DNA of 64,000 nt from CAWGJF01 sp963715745. Lineage in GTDB: Bacteria > Bacteroidota > Ignavibacteria > Ignavibacteriales > Ignavibacteriaceae. The notes under the pieces were generated by a model. The model did not search any database. It was not told the DNA's origin and saw only the letters and a program-made list of their open reading frames with translations. The position numbers and the translations under genes are program-made. This document shows positions 1-8,871 of this stretch, one piece after another (within the stretch, counting starts at the first letter, position 1; every line of letters begins with the position of its first letter). The DNA is taken from the NCBI GenBank assembly GCA_963715745.1, contig OY970271.1, positions 2,046,001 to 2,110,000 of the forward strand. Reading direction: 5' to 3'.

Positions 1-1287
1 TTCACCAGCTTTCTCAAATTTTTGCGTAACAGAGTATTCTTTCATTTTATTAAGCAGCCGGTTAATTGCTGACTGGTTTTCTCCTTTAAGAAATTTATAA
101 ACCTCTTCTAATTCACTTTTATAACGTTCTGTATCAGGAAATTCACACGGGACTGTGCAGCGTTCGATTTCAGCTAAAAAACATTTTCGCTTTTTCTTAA
201 ATTCTTTTCCTGAACATTCTCTTAATGAAAATGTTTTGTCAATTAGTTCTTTAACAGATTCAGCTTTTTTTCTTGATAAATATAAGCCGAAGTAATCGTT
301 GCCATCAAAATCAAAATAATTAGAAATATCAATTGATGGGAATGCATGATTTTTATCAACTTTTAAAAAATATTTATTACCATATCTTTTTAATTGTGAA
401 TTTAATCGCGGATTGACTTTTTTTATTGTTTCCGCCTCAGTCAGTAATGCAGTAAGTTCAGAATTTGTGGTAATATATTTTACCTTTACTGCTTGCTTTA
501 CAATCTTTTTAGCTTTTCTTCCGGCCGATGGAGAAAAATAACTTTTTAACCTGTCACTTAATGATTTGGCTTTACCGACGTAAATAATTTCATTCTTTTT
601 GTTTATAAAAAAATAAACTCCGGGCAAGTTTGGACATGCATAAAGTGCATCCTGCAGTTGAGGTTTGATTTTACTTTTTGAAAGACGATTATATGAATAG
701 CTTTGATATCTAATAAGATCTTCCAGAGTTTCAATTCCTTCTTCGTCGGATAGTTTTTTAATCTGTTTGATTAGGACTTTGGCAGTAGTTTCTGCATCAC
801 TAAGTGCCCGATGCGAATTCCTGTTCCTGATTTTCAAATGATGAGAAACATTGGAAAGTGATTTGCTTCTTAATCCGGGAAATAACTTCCTGGATATTCT
901 TAGAGTGCATACTTTATGGTTATCAAATGGAGTTCGGTCATTCCTTATCATCTCAGCATTCAGAAACGATTCATCAAAACTGAAGTTATGACCTGTTATA
1001 ACTGAATCACCAACAAACTCTTTTATTTTTTCAGCAATCGAATCAAATTTGGGGGCATTTTTTACATCACGGTTTGTTATCCCGGTAAGTTGTGTAATAA
1101 ATGATGGAATATTGTAGCCAGGGTTTATTAAAGCTGAAAACTTATCAATAATTTTTAGCTTATTAACTTTAACAATTCCGATTTCAATTATATTATTTGT
1201 CCTGGGAGAAAGCCCGGTTGTCTCAACATCGATAACTGAAAATTCAGTTTTTGAAAGAAGTTTATTTAATGTAAGGTCGGTTTGCAT
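1..1287 (-). CDS. DEDDh exonuclease fused to GIY-YIG nuclease (C-terminus cut by window edge)
   Basis: The reading frame is open from an ATG at 1287 to the window edge (429 residues, no stop reached). Residues about 15-175 are a DnaQ-like 3'-5' exonuclease: motif I DVETTG (D20, E22), motif II GHNFSFD (about 99-105) and motif III HRALSD (H159, D164). Residues about 220-300 are a UvrC/Cho-type GIY-YIG nuclease (PGVYFF, then YVGKAKSLSDR). A Cys-containing stretch (CFLAEIERCTVPC) like that after the UvrC nuclease domain follows. The epsilon-like exonuclease plus UvrC N-domain fusion is a known architecture thought to act in DNA repair. No operon partner is visible; the next gene on this strand, the AraC regulator, lies upstream of it. 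Confidence 0.9.
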   Translation of the reverse strand, partial: MQTDLTLNKLLSKTEFSVIDVETTGLSPRTNNIIEIGIVKVNKLKIIDKFSALINPGYNIPSFITQLTGITNRDVKNAPKFDSIAEKIKEFVGDSVITGHNFSFDESFLNAEMIRNDRTPFDNHKVCTLRISRKLFPGLRSKSLSNVSHHLKIRNRNSHRALSDAETTAKVLIKQIKKLSDEEGIETLEDLIRYQSYSYNRLSKSKIKPQLQDALYACPNLPGVYFFINKKNEIIYVGKAKSLSDRLKSYFSPSAGRKAKKIVKQAVKVKYITTNSELTALLTEAETIKKVNPRLNSQLKRYGNKYFLKVDKNHAFPSIDISNYFDFDGNDYFGLYLSRKKAESVKELIDKTFSLRECSGKEFKKKRKCFLAEIERCTVPCEFPDTERYKSELEEVYKFLKGENQSAINRLLNKMKEYSVTQKFEKAGE

Positions 1288-1356
1288 TTGTAAAATTTAA
1301 TACTACAAAATACAAATAATTTCAAATATTATTTGAAAATCCTATGAAGATGTATT

Positions 1357-2331
1357 TTAAATAGTAATCTGCCTGTTATATTTATTTCGGTATTGTATAG
1401 GCGAAAGTCCTGTTATTTTTTTGAACGTAGTTCGAAATGCTTTGGTATCCGTATACCCGACTTCATACATCACTTCATTAATATTTTTTCCTCCGTTTTC
1501 AAGATTCTTTTTAGCAGCTTCAATTTTTACTCTTTGTATATATTCAGTAACTGTATTTGCAGTAGCCTTTTTAAATCTTCTTTCCATGTTCCTCCGGCTT
1601 AATGCAAACATAGAAGCAAGCTGATCAACTGTTATTTTATTCTGGAAATTACTCTCGATGAATTCCTGTGCTTTTTTTATTGATTCATCCTCGTGTTCTT
1701 TTTGTCCGATAAAAATGATAAATGGCGACTGGCTATCCCGTTTGATGTCAATCTGGAATGCTTTTGAACAGAATATTGCGGCTTCTCTTCCGGCGAATTT
1801 TTCAACAAGATAGAGGATAAGATTTAATGATGAATATGCTCCGCCGCTTGAATAAATACCATTTTCATCTATAATGACTTTATCTTCAACAAGATTAACT
1901 TCTGAAAACATTTTTCGAAATTCATTTGCAGCCAGCCAGTGTGTTGCACATTTTTTACCATTTAACAATCCCGTAGCTGCAAGTAAAAATGCACCGAGAC
2001 ATAAACTTGCAACTTCTGCACCGGATTTATACTGCTCAACTATCCATGGAACGAATGCGTTGTTTATTTCGATTGCCGATTGCAAGTTGCCGTACATTGC
2101 CGGAATGATTAAAAGATCACTTCTTTTAATTTCATTAAATGGAATAGTTGAAATTTTATAAAGTCCATCATTCAATATGCTTTCATTCGTCAGTCCGGCA
2201 AGTTGAATATTAAACAGGGCTGGCTTTCCCATTCTTTCAAAAAGAGAATTAACTTCATTAAAAATTTGTCGTGGTCCTTCAATATTTCCAAGAATTGCTC
2301 CTTTTGTCACAATTATAGTGATGTTTTTCAT
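1357..2331 (-). CDS. AraC-family regulator with DJ-1/PfpI-like N-terminal domain
   Basis: 324 aa, FtrA/GlxA-like. Residues about 3-180 form a class-I glutamine-amidotransferase/DJ-1 fold, with the nucleophile-elbow-like ASLCLGAFLLAATG and the following GKKCATHW; in this subfamily the domain usually senses a ligand rather than acting as an enzyme. Residues about 215-320 are the two-helix-turn-helix AraC DNA-binding domain (TVDQLASMFALSRRNMERRFK, then EVMYEVGYTDTKAFRTTFKK and SPIQYR). It diverges from the VOC/SRPBCC run that starts at 2542, with a 210-bp AT-rich intergenic region between. It is therefore a candidate regulator of that cluster, but this rests on position only. Confidence 0.92.
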   Translation of the reverse strand: MKNITIIVTKGAILGNIEGPRQIFNEVNSLFERMGKPALFNIQLAGLTNESILNDGLYKISTIPFNEIKRSDLLIIPAMYGNLQSAIEINNAFVPWIVEQYKSGAEVASLCLGAFLLAATGLLNGKKCATHWLAANEFRKMFSEVNLVEDKVIIDENGIYSSGGAYSSLNLILYLVEKFAGREAAIFCSKAFQIDIKRDSQSPFIIFIGQKEHEDESIKKAQEFIESNFQNKITVDQLASMFALSRRNMERRFKKATANTVTEYIQRVKIEAAKKNLENGGKNINEVMYEVGYTDTKAFRTTFKKITGLSPIQYRNKYNRQITI

Positions 2332-2541
2332 ATGTTCTTTATTGATTATTATAAATAATTCATTTTAGTTAATTAATTATATAAAACCAGATTGTCGCAT
2401 TCAACCCTTAAGTATGCCGTAATTACACCTAACAAATAATAGAATTACCAATATATATTTGTTTCACCACAATCAATTATTGTTTAACATTAATTTTTTT
2501 GTTATTCACAAACAAAAATTACACAAATAAAGGAGACAGTC

Positions 2542-2976
2542 ATGAAATCAATCAATCCATATCTAAATTTTCCCGGAAACACTGAGGAAGCATTCAACTT
2601 TTACAAAAAAGTGTTTGGTGGCGACTTCGCAGGTGGAATCTTTCGTTTTAAAGATACTCCAGAAGCAGAAAAACTGAGTAAAAGTGATCAGGAAAAAGTG
2701 ATGCATGTAGCTTTGCCAATTGGCAGCAACGTACTTATGGCTACCGATGCTCTTGAGTCATTGGGTTTCAAAGTAACTTTTGGTAATAACTTTTATATAG
2801 CGATTTATGCTGAAAGCAGAGAAGAAGCTGACAAACTTTTTAAAGGACTTTCAGAAGGCGGAAAAGTTGAAATGCCAATGGCTGATCAGTTTTGGGGAGA
2901 TTATTTTGGTTCATTAGCAGATAAGTTCGGTGTTCGGTGGATGATAATCTATTCTGCTCCAAAAGAAAATCAATAA
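2542..2976 (+). CDS. VOC superfamily protein (PhnB-like glyoxalase fold)
   Basis: 144 aa. It opens with SINPYLNFPGNTEEAFNFYK, the typical first strand and helix of PhnB-like vicinal-oxygen-chelate proteins, and ends with GDYFGSLADKFGVRWMI, the family's closing motif. Substrate and metal ligand are not known for this subfamily, so no reaction is assigned. A good Shine-Dalgarno (AAAGGAGA) precedes the ATG. It is first in a run of six small VOC, DHFR-like and SRPBCC genes on the same strand with short gaps, which suggests co-transcription. Confidence 0.9.
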   Translation: MKSINPYLNFPGNTEEAFNFYKKVFGGDFAGGIFRFKDTPEAEKLSKSDQEKVMHVALPIGSNVLMATDALESLGFKVTFGNNFYIAIYAESREEADKLFKGLSEGGKVEMPMADQFWGDYFGSLADKFGVRWMIIYSAPKENQ

Positions 2977-2994
2977 TTAATTGAAATAATTTTA

Positions 2995-3546
2995 ATGAGA
3001 AAATTAGTTTTTGCCATCAATATTACGATTGATGGTTTTGTTGATCACACTGCAGGAATTGCCGATGATGAGTTGCATGACTTTTTTACAAATTTACTGG
3101 ACACTATAGACGTCTCCCTGATGGGCAGGAAAACTTATCAGCTTATGGAAAACTATTGGCCTAAAGCACATGAAGATCCAAACGCAACTAAAAGCACGAT
3201 TGATTTTGCAGATAAATTTAATGCGATGAATAAAATAGTTTTTTCAAACACCCTTACAGAAGTTAAATGGAAAAATTCCCGGTTAGCCAGTGAAAATCTG
3301 TTGAAAGTTGTTTCCGATTTGAAGAATCAAAATGGAAAATATATTTCCGCCGGAAGCCTGAGCATCGCTAACCAATTATTTAATGAAAATTTAATTGATG
3401 AATTCTGGTTTCTAATCCATCCGGTAGTTTTAGGGAAAGGAAAAAAATTGTTTGATAGTCTGAAAATTAAAAGTCAACTCGAATTAATTGATATCAAAAA
3501 GTTTAATTCGGGCGTAGTTGTTCTTCATTACAAAAACCTTAAGTGA
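2995..3546 (+). CDS. Dihydrofolate reductase family protein (RibD C-terminal-like)
   Basis: 183 aa. The N-terminus RKLVFAINITIDGFVDH matches YwjB/YyaP-type DHFR-family proteins. LMGRKTYQLM is the nucleotide-binding strand-helix, YISAGSLSIANQLFNENLID is the glycine-containing loop, and HPVVLGKGKKLF is the terminal family signature. The fold binds NADPH in RibD and DHFR, but the reaction here is unknown. It follows the VOC gene by 18 bp. A second, truncated member of this family contributes the first residues of the chimera at 5954. Confidence 0.88.
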   Translation: MRKLVFAINITIDGFVDHTAGIADDELHDFFTNLLDTIDVSLMGRKTYQLMENYWPKAHEDPNATKSTIDFADKFNAMNKIVFSNTLTEVKWKNSRLASENLLKVVSDLKNQNGKYISAGSLSIANQLFNENLIDEFWFLIHPVVLGKGKKLFDSLKIKSQLELIDIKKFNSGVVVLHYKNLK

Positions 3547-3579
3547 TTTTTTTATAAACCAAAATAAAAGGATATTATA

Positions 3580-4461
3580 ATGCAAAAGATATCTCCTCAT
3601 TTATGGTATGATAAAGAGGCTAAAGAAGCAGCAGAGTTTTATTGTTCACTCTTTCCAGATTCAAAAATCACAAACATAACAGCTCTCCATAATACACCAT
3701 CGGGAGATGCTGATATTGTTTCATTCGAGCTTTCCGGACAAAAATTTATGGCTATAAGCGCAGGACCTTTTTTCAAATTAAATGAATCAATTTCAATGTT
3801 CGCTTATTGTGAATCTGATGAGAGGATTGAAAAAGTATATAAAAGGTTAAGCGACGGCGGGAAAGTTATATTCCCGCTCGACAAATATGATTGGAGTTCA
3901 AAATATGCCTGGGTTGTTGATAAGTTTGGTTTATCGTGGCAGCTTGATGTTGAAAAAATAAATAATGAGCAGAAAATTTTGCCTGCACTGTTATTCGTTA
4001 ATGATAAAGTTTTAAAAGTTAAAGAAGCAGTGGAATTCTATTGTTCCGTTTTTCCAAATTCAAAAACAATGATGGAATTTCCTTATGATAAATCGGCTGG
4101 TTTGCCGGATGGAGCTTTGCTTTTTACTCAATTCAAATTAGCGGATTATCTTTTTAATGCAATGAGCGGACAGGGAGAACATAAGTTTGATTTTAACGAA
4201 GCCATATCATTTATGGTAAATTGTGATACGCAGGATGAAATTGATTACTACTGGAAAAAACTTTCCGCTGTTCCTGAAGCAGAGCAATGCGGTTGGTGTA
4301 AGGATAAATTCGGAGTATCCTGGCAAATATCACCAACCCTCCTGGGTGAAATGATGAGTAAAGGTACAAGAGAACAAATTGATCGTCTTACACAAGTATT
4401 CTTACCAATGAAGAAATATAACATATCTGAACTTGAAAAAGCTTTCAATGATGGTTTATGA
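3580..4461 (+). CDS. Tandem VOC-domain protein (PhnB-like, two repeats)
   Basis: 293 aa made of two PhnB/3-demethylubiquinone-methyltransferase-like VOC domains. The first (about 1-130) begins KISPHLWYDKEAKEAAEFY and closes with WVVDKFGLSWQL. The second (about 140-270) has KVKEAVEFYCSVFPNSK and closes with WCKDKFGVSWQI. A helical tail (REQIDRLTQVFLPMKK) follows, as in other two-domain members. Despite the common database name there is no methyltransferase domain. It sits in the accessory cluster with a ribosome site AAAGGA before its ATG. Confidence 0.9.
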   Translation: MQKISPHLWYDKEAKEAAEFYCSLFPDSKITNITALHNTPSGDADIVSFELSGQKFMAISAGPFFKLNESISMFAYCESDERIEKVYKRLSDGGKVIFPLDKYDWSSKYAWVVDKFGLSWQLDVEKINNEQKILPALLFVNDKVLKVKEAVEFYCSVFPNSKTMMEFPYDKSAGLPDGALLFTQFKLADYLFNAMSGQGEHKFDFNEAISFMVNCDTQDEIDYYWKKLSAVPEAEQCGWCKDKFGVSWQISPTLLGEMMSKGTREQIDRLTQVFLPMKKYNISELEKAFNDGL

Positions 4462-4548
4462 TTAACAATGTACAATTAATTATTTGAATGTTTTTTTATT
4501 ATCAATTAAGTAATTTCACAATGAAACAATGGAGCAAAGGAGAAACAA

Positions 4549-4965
4549 ATGGATAAAACAAAAATCACAATCGAAGCAGAAATTTCTGCAGATACAAAAA
4601 AAGTATGGGACTATTATACAAAACCTGAACACATAACAAAGTGGAATTTTGCTTTAGATGAATGGCATTGTCCAAGTGCAGAAAATGATTTAAGAGTTGG
4701 TGGGAAACTAAAGAGCAGAATGGAAGCCAAAGACGGCAGCTTCGGTTTCGATTTTGAAGCAATTTATGATGAAATAGTCGATCAAAAGAAAATCGCTTAT
4801 ACAATTGCTGATGGGAGGAAGGTAGAAACAAATTTTGAAAACCTGGGAAACAAGACAAAAGTAACTACCACATTTGAAGCTGAAGACCAAAATCCTGTAG
4901 AGATGCAAAGATCAGGGTGGCAGGCAATCCTGGATAACTTCAAAAAATATGTGGAATCAAATTAA
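4549..4965 (+). CDS. SRPBCC (AHSA1/START-like) domain protein
   Basis: 138 aa with the Aha1-C/SRPBCC pattern: ITIEAEISADTKKVWDYY, then PEHITKWNF near the start, a central strand series with GGKLKSRME, and a C-terminal helix (QRSGWQAILDNFKKYVE). The fold forms a hydrophobic ligand pocket; its natural ligand is unknown. Strong Shine-Dalgarno (AAAGGAGA) upstream. Its stop lies 43 bp before the start chosen for the next VOC gene. Confidence 0.9.
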   Translation: MDKTKITIEAEISADTKKVWDYYTKPEHITKWNFALDEWHCPSAENDLRVGGKLKSRMEAKDGSFGFDFEAIYDEIVDQKKIAYTIADGRKVETNFENLGNKTKVTTTFEAEDQNPVEMQRSGWQAILDNFKKYVESN

Positions 4966-5008
4966 CTTAAAACGGAGATTGGAAAAATTATTTTTGGAGA
5001 AAATAAGA

Positions 5009-5425
5009 ATGTCTAAAATAGGTCAAATGAAACTGAATACTTATCTAAACTATAAAGGAAACTGTAGAGAAGCATTTGAATTTTATGAAAAACATCTCGG
5101 CGGTAAAATTACAATGATTTCAACTTTTGGTGATATGTGGGAAAAAGACAAGATTCCTCCCGATTGGGATGACAAAGTACTTCACGCACGAATTGAGATT
5201 GGTAACGGTGTCCTGATGGGTGCTGATATTCCAAGTGCAGAACCTATGCGCAGTGCTTATTTAACTTTAAGTACTCCGGAAGATAATGAGGTTGAAAGAA
5301 TTTATAATTTACTTTCAGACGGAGGACAGATTTTTATTAAGATGCAAAAAACTTTTTTTGCTACCAGATTTGGGATGCTCCGCGATAAATTCGGTACCTC
5401 CTGGATGCTGCTATGTGAAAGTTAA
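5009..5425 (+). CDS. VOC superfamily protein (PhnB-like)
   Basis: 138 aa from the ATG at 5009. An upstream in-frame start at 4949 would overlap the SRPBCC gene and add 20 residues with no family resemblance. The start at 5009 is preceded by TTGGAGA at a proper distance, and homology begins at KLNTYLNYKGNCREAFEFY. The closing motif is MLRDKFGTSWMLL. Function unknown beyond the VOC fold. Confidence 0.88.
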   Translation: MSKIGQMKLNTYLNYKGNCREAFEFYEKHLGGKITMISTFGDMWEKDKIPPDWDDKVLHARIEIGNGVLMGADIPSAEPMRSAYLTLSTPEDNEVERIYNLLSDGGQIFIKMQKTFFATRFGMLRDKFGTSWMLLCES

Positions 5426-5470
5426 ATTTCCCTAAAAAGTGAACAACTAAAAAATAAGAAGGATAAAATT

Positions 5471-5911
5471 ATGTCAACAATTAAGCTTCATCGTGTTTTT
5501 AAGTCTGCGCCCGATAAAATCTACCGGGCTTTTCTTGATGCAGATGCCCAGGCGAAATGGCTTCCTCCCTACGGGTTTACGTGCAAAGTAGATCATCTGG
5601 ATGCTAATGTCGGCGGGACGTATAAAATGTCATTTACAAATTTCTCAACAGGCAAAAGCCATTCGTTTGGAGGGAAATACCTGGAACTTGTAGAAAACAA
5701 GCATATCCGATATTCAGATCAATTTGATGATCCGAATATGCCGGGTGAAATGACAACAACAGTAACAATAGAAAAAGTATCCTGCGGTTCTGATGTTACA
5801 ATTGTGCAGGAAGGAGTGCCGGATGCAATTCCGGCAGAAATGTGTTACCTCGGCTGGCAGGAATCGCTTGACCAGTTAGCCAATCTTGTGGAGCCTGAAA
5901 TTCCGGATTGA
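5471..5911 (+). CDS. SRPBCC (AHSA1-like) family protein
   Basis: 146 aa. IKLHRVFKSAPDKIYRAFLD, then AKWLPPYGFTCKVDHLDANVGG and the C-terminal LGWQESLDQLANLVEPEIP are characteristic of the AHSA1/activator-of-Hsp90-like subfamily of SRPBCC proteins. Ribosome site AGAAGGATAAA precedes the ATG. This is the second SRPBCC gene in the cluster and only distantly similar to the one at 4549. It probably ended the intact part of the operon before the broken chimera. Confidence 0.9.
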   Translation: MSTIKLHRVFKSAPDKIYRAFLDADAQAKWLPPYGFTCKVDHLDANVGGTYKMSFTNFSTGKSHSFGGKYLELVENKHIRYSDQFDDPNMPGEMTTTVTIEKVSCGSDVTIVQEGVPDAIPAEMCYLGWQESLDQLANLVEPEIPD

Positions 5912-5953
5912 TATAAATACATTTTCTCAACCAAAAACAAAGGCGAAAACAAA

Positions 5954-6979
5954 ATGCGAAAAATCGTTATTCAAGAGTTTATTACTTTAGACGGAGTAAT
6001 GCAGGCTCAGGATTTTAAAATGGCAAAATAGGCAATCGGTGTTCGGTTGCCCGGCTCATCCGAAAAAATAATTGAAGATGCTGTTAACAATGGTGAGATA
6101 ATCCGCGCACATCTTTTAAGACCAACCTGGCATTTTGCAGCAAATGAAGATGTCTGTTGGATGCTGGAATTGACTGCTCAACATATAAAATCAAGTTTAA
6201 AATCAAGACACAAAAATCTTGGCTTAGATACTGAAGCAATAAAAAGGAGCAACAGGATAATTGAAAAATCTTTATCAGGTGGAAATCATCTTTCACGTGA
6301 AGAATTAATGAGTGAACTTATTAAAGCTAAATTTGATGTAAGTGAAAACAGATCGTCGCATTTTATGTTAATGGCAGAATTGGAAGGCATTGTTTGCAGT
6401 GGAGCAGCAAAAGGCAAAAAGCAAACTTATGCACTTTTTGATGAACATGTTGCAAAATCAAAAACAATAAAAAGGGATGAGGCATTAGCAAAGCTTACAG
6501 AAAGATATTTTACAAGTCACGGACCTGCAACTTTAAAAGATTTTGTCTGGTGGTCAGGTTTGCCTGTTGCGGACGCAAGAAATGCAATTGAAATGGTGAA
6601 ATCAAAATTCATTTCTGAGATAATTGATGAGAAAGAATATTGGTTTGTGGATTCAATTAAGATTCCTAAAAAAATAAAAGAGTCTGCTTATCTTCTTCCA
6701 GCTTATGATGAATTTACAATAAGTTATACAGACAGATGTGCTGTTCTAAATCCAAATGCAATTGATAAAGCAATTTCCAACAATGGAATTTTCAGACCAA
6801 TAATTGTTGTAAACGGTCAGGTGGTTGGATTATGGAAACCTGTAAAAACAAAAGATAAAATAAATATTGAAACAGAGTTTTTTGTTAAGCTGGATAAAGC
6901 TGTTAAGAGTTTGATTAAAAATAAAGTTCAGGAATTTAATGAGTTTGTTGATCTGGAAATCAAATTAGTCTTTAATTAA
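5954..6979 (+). pseudogene. Chimera: DHFR-family N-terminus joined to AlkZ/YcaQ-like winged-helix protein, with in-frame TAG
   Basis: The frame starting at ATG 5954 reads MRKIVIQEFITLDGVMQ, a typical DHFR/RibD-like N-terminus, then continues in the same frame as AQDFKMAK and hits TAG at 6029-6031. After the stop, the same frame runs to 6979 with a winged-helix DNA-binding (HTH_42, AlkZ/YcaQ) protein: AIGVRLPGSSEKIIEDA, LRPTWHF, HGPATLKDFVWWSGL and LLPAYDEFTISYTDR. In that family MQAQDYxxAKWA is continuous, so the TAG sits exactly where a Trp codon (TGG) is expected. QAQ matches the Q-x-Q catalytic motif of AlkZ-type glycosylases. The normal N-terminal helices before MQAQD are missing. The only start after the stop is a TTG at 6047 with no ribosome site. 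I infer recombination at the shared GTAATGCAGGC-like stretch followed by a nonsense mutation. Confidence 0.8.
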
Positions 6980-7045
6980 AAACAAAACACTATCTGTGAA
7001 TTCTCTGCGATTTTGAATATATTTGCTCACAAAAACTAACACCTC

Positions 7046-7852
7046 ATGTCTTCAATTAATATTTTATTTATCGGTGATATTGTAGGAAAAGCCGGTCTTG
7101 AGCTTGTTCAAACCTGGCTTCCCGGACTCATCCAGAAACACAAAGCAGATTTTGTAATTGTAAACGGTGAAAACGTATCCGGCGGTAAAGGCTGCACAGA
7201 AAGTGATGGCAGGCAATTGCTTGATCTCGGTGTTCACGTAATTACCGGCGGCAATCACACCTGGGACAAGCCTCAGTCACAGGATTATCTTAAAAAAGAA
7301 CCACGCTCGTTAAGACCGTTAAACTATCCTAAAGGAACTTACGGAAACGGTTTTTATATAGGCGATTCAAAAAAAGGAAAAGTTGCTGTAATAAATTTGC
7401 AGGGAAGAACTTTTATGCCGATGATCGATTGCCCGTTCCGTTCTGCAGATTGGGTTGTTGGAAGAGTCAGCAATGACACAAAGGTTATACTTATAGATTT
7501 CCACGCTGAAGCAACTGCAGAAAAAATGGCGATGTTCAATTACCTCGATGGAAAAATCAGCGCACTTCTTGGAACTCACACTCACGTTCAAACTTCTGAC
7601 GAAAGAATTTCTGCCAATGGAACAGCTTACATAACGGACGTTGGAATGTCCGGTCCATACGAATCGGTAATTGGGATGAAGACCCAGGCAGCACTCAACA
7701 GGTTTTTGTATCAGACACCGCAAAAATATGAAGCTGCCCAAAATGATGTTCATATTTCCGGAATCTTTTTGAAAGTTGATACAGAAACAGGCAAAACCCT
7801 TGAAATAGAAAGAATATTCTTTCCTGAATTCAACAAAAAAGCTACTTCTTAA
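7046..7852 (+). CDS. ymdB: YmdB-type metallophosphoesterase (TIGR00282 family)
   Basis: 268 aa, full length for the family. Metal-binding motifs are visible: GDIVGKAG (first Asp), VNGENVSGGKG (Asn/Glu), GGNHTWDK (Asn-His) and GTHTHVQTSDE with DVGMSG near the end. Bacillus YmdB hydrolyses 2',3'-cyclic nucleotides; cytosolic, with a signalling or RNA-turnover role. It opens a tightly packed forward operon: the next ATG is 4 nt after its stop. Confidence 0.93.
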   Translation: MSSINILFIGDIVGKAGLELVQTWLPGLIQKHKADFVIVNGENVSGGKGCTESDGRQLLDLGVHVITGGNHTWDKPQSQDYLKKEPRSLRPLNYPKGTYGNGFYIGDSKKGKVAVINLQGRTFMPMIDCPFRSADWVVGRVSNDTKVILIDFHAEATAEKMAMFNYLDGKISALLGTHTHVQTSDERISANGTAYITDVGMSGPYESVIGMKTQAALNRFLYQTPQKYEAAQNDVHISGIFLKVDTETGKTLEIERIFFPEFNKKATS

Positions 7853-7855
7853 AAA

Positions 7856-8863
7856 ATGATTAACGCACCTCTGCCAAGAATTGATCTTGATGAAAAGCTG
7901 CAGGAGTTTTTACTTCCGTATTGCAGATTGCACCGGGGAGAAATCTGGAAGGATCCCGAGGGAAAACATAAAGTCGGGTGTATTGATGCATCGAATGAAA
8001 AAGAAATTAATAAGCTGATTAAAAATGATAAAGCAGTTTTAGCAATCCAGGATCCTCCGTATAATTTTGTTGCATTCGGAACAAAAGAAGTTGATGAGTT
8101 TATTGAATGGAGTAAGGATTGGATAAAAAATTCTTATAAAAATTTAAAGGATGATGCCTCACTATATGTCTGGCTTGGTGCAGATCAGAATGAACACTTT
8201 TTTCCTTTGCCGCAATTTATGCTGATGATGAAAGACAGCGGATTTAAGAGTAAAAGTTTTATTACAATGCGAAACCAGAGAGGCTACGGCACACAAAAAA
8301 ACTGGATGGCAATAAGGCAGGAACTTCTTTTTTACATAAAAGGAAATCCAAAGTTTAACATTGAAATCTGTTACACAGACATTCCGAAAGTTCTAAATGG
8401 TTATTATAAAAATATAAATGGAGAAGAAACTTCAAACTTTGATAGGAGCAAATCTGCATTTATCAGGGCCGGTAATGTATGGATTGATGTTCAGCAGGTT
8501 TTTTACAGGATGGAAGAAAATGTAAACGGGTGTTTTGCTCAGAAACCATTAAAGGCAATTAAAAGAATAATTCAATCTGCAAGTGAAGAAAATGAAACTG
8601 TTCTAGATTTTTTCTCTCACGCCGGAACTACACTAATTGCTTCTGAAAAACTTAATAGAAAATGCTTAACAAGCGATATCAACCCTGTCTTTTGTGAAAT
8701 TTCAATCAGAAGACTTGAGAATTTTAGAAAAGAAGGAAAAACAGGCTGGCAGAATTCAAATCCTTTTCTGAGTGAAATTTTAAAAGATAAAAAACTTATA
8801 ACTTATTTAAAGAAAGAATATGAAATCTCTTATGAAGAAATAAGGGAAATCGTAAAACAATAG
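7856..8863 (+). CDS. Orphan adenine/cytosine-N DNA methyltransferase (beta-class order)
   Basis: 335 aa. The catalytic motif DPPY is at residues 66-69, preceded by a region that can form the motif III-V strand. The AdoMet-binding motif DFFSHAGTT is at 251-259, followed by DINPVFCEI. Motif IV before motif I is the beta-class arrangement of amino-methyltransferases (N6-adenine or N4-cytosine). In motif I the usual FxGxG is FSHAG, which is common in this class. No restriction endonuclease is adjacent. It starts 4 nt after ymdB and ends 8 nt before folD, so it is built into a housekeeping operon. Target sequence unknown. Confidence 0.88.
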   Translation: MINAPLPRIDLDEKLQEFLLPYCRLHRGEIWKDPEGKHKVGCIDASNEKEINKLIKNDKAVLAIQDPPYNFVAFGTKEVDEFIEWSKDWIKNSYKNLKDDASLYVWLGADQNEHFFPLPQFMLMMKDSGFKSKSFITMRNQRGYGTQKNWMAIRQELLFYIKGNPKFNIEICYTDIPKVLNGYYKNINGEETSNFDRSKSAFIRAGNVWIDVQQVFYRMEENVNGCFAQKPLKAIKRIIQSASEENETVLDFFSHAGTTLIASEKLNRKCLTSDINPVFCEISIRRLENFRKEGKTGWQNSNPFLSEILKDKKLITYLKKEYEISYEEIREIVKQ

Positions 8864-8871
8864 ATAGAATT

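Noticed and set aside
1874..2161. Open frames opposite or inside known genes (for example the 95-codon frame inside the AraC gene)
   Set aside because: They are antisense shadows of well-supported genes and lack family resemblance or ribosome sites.
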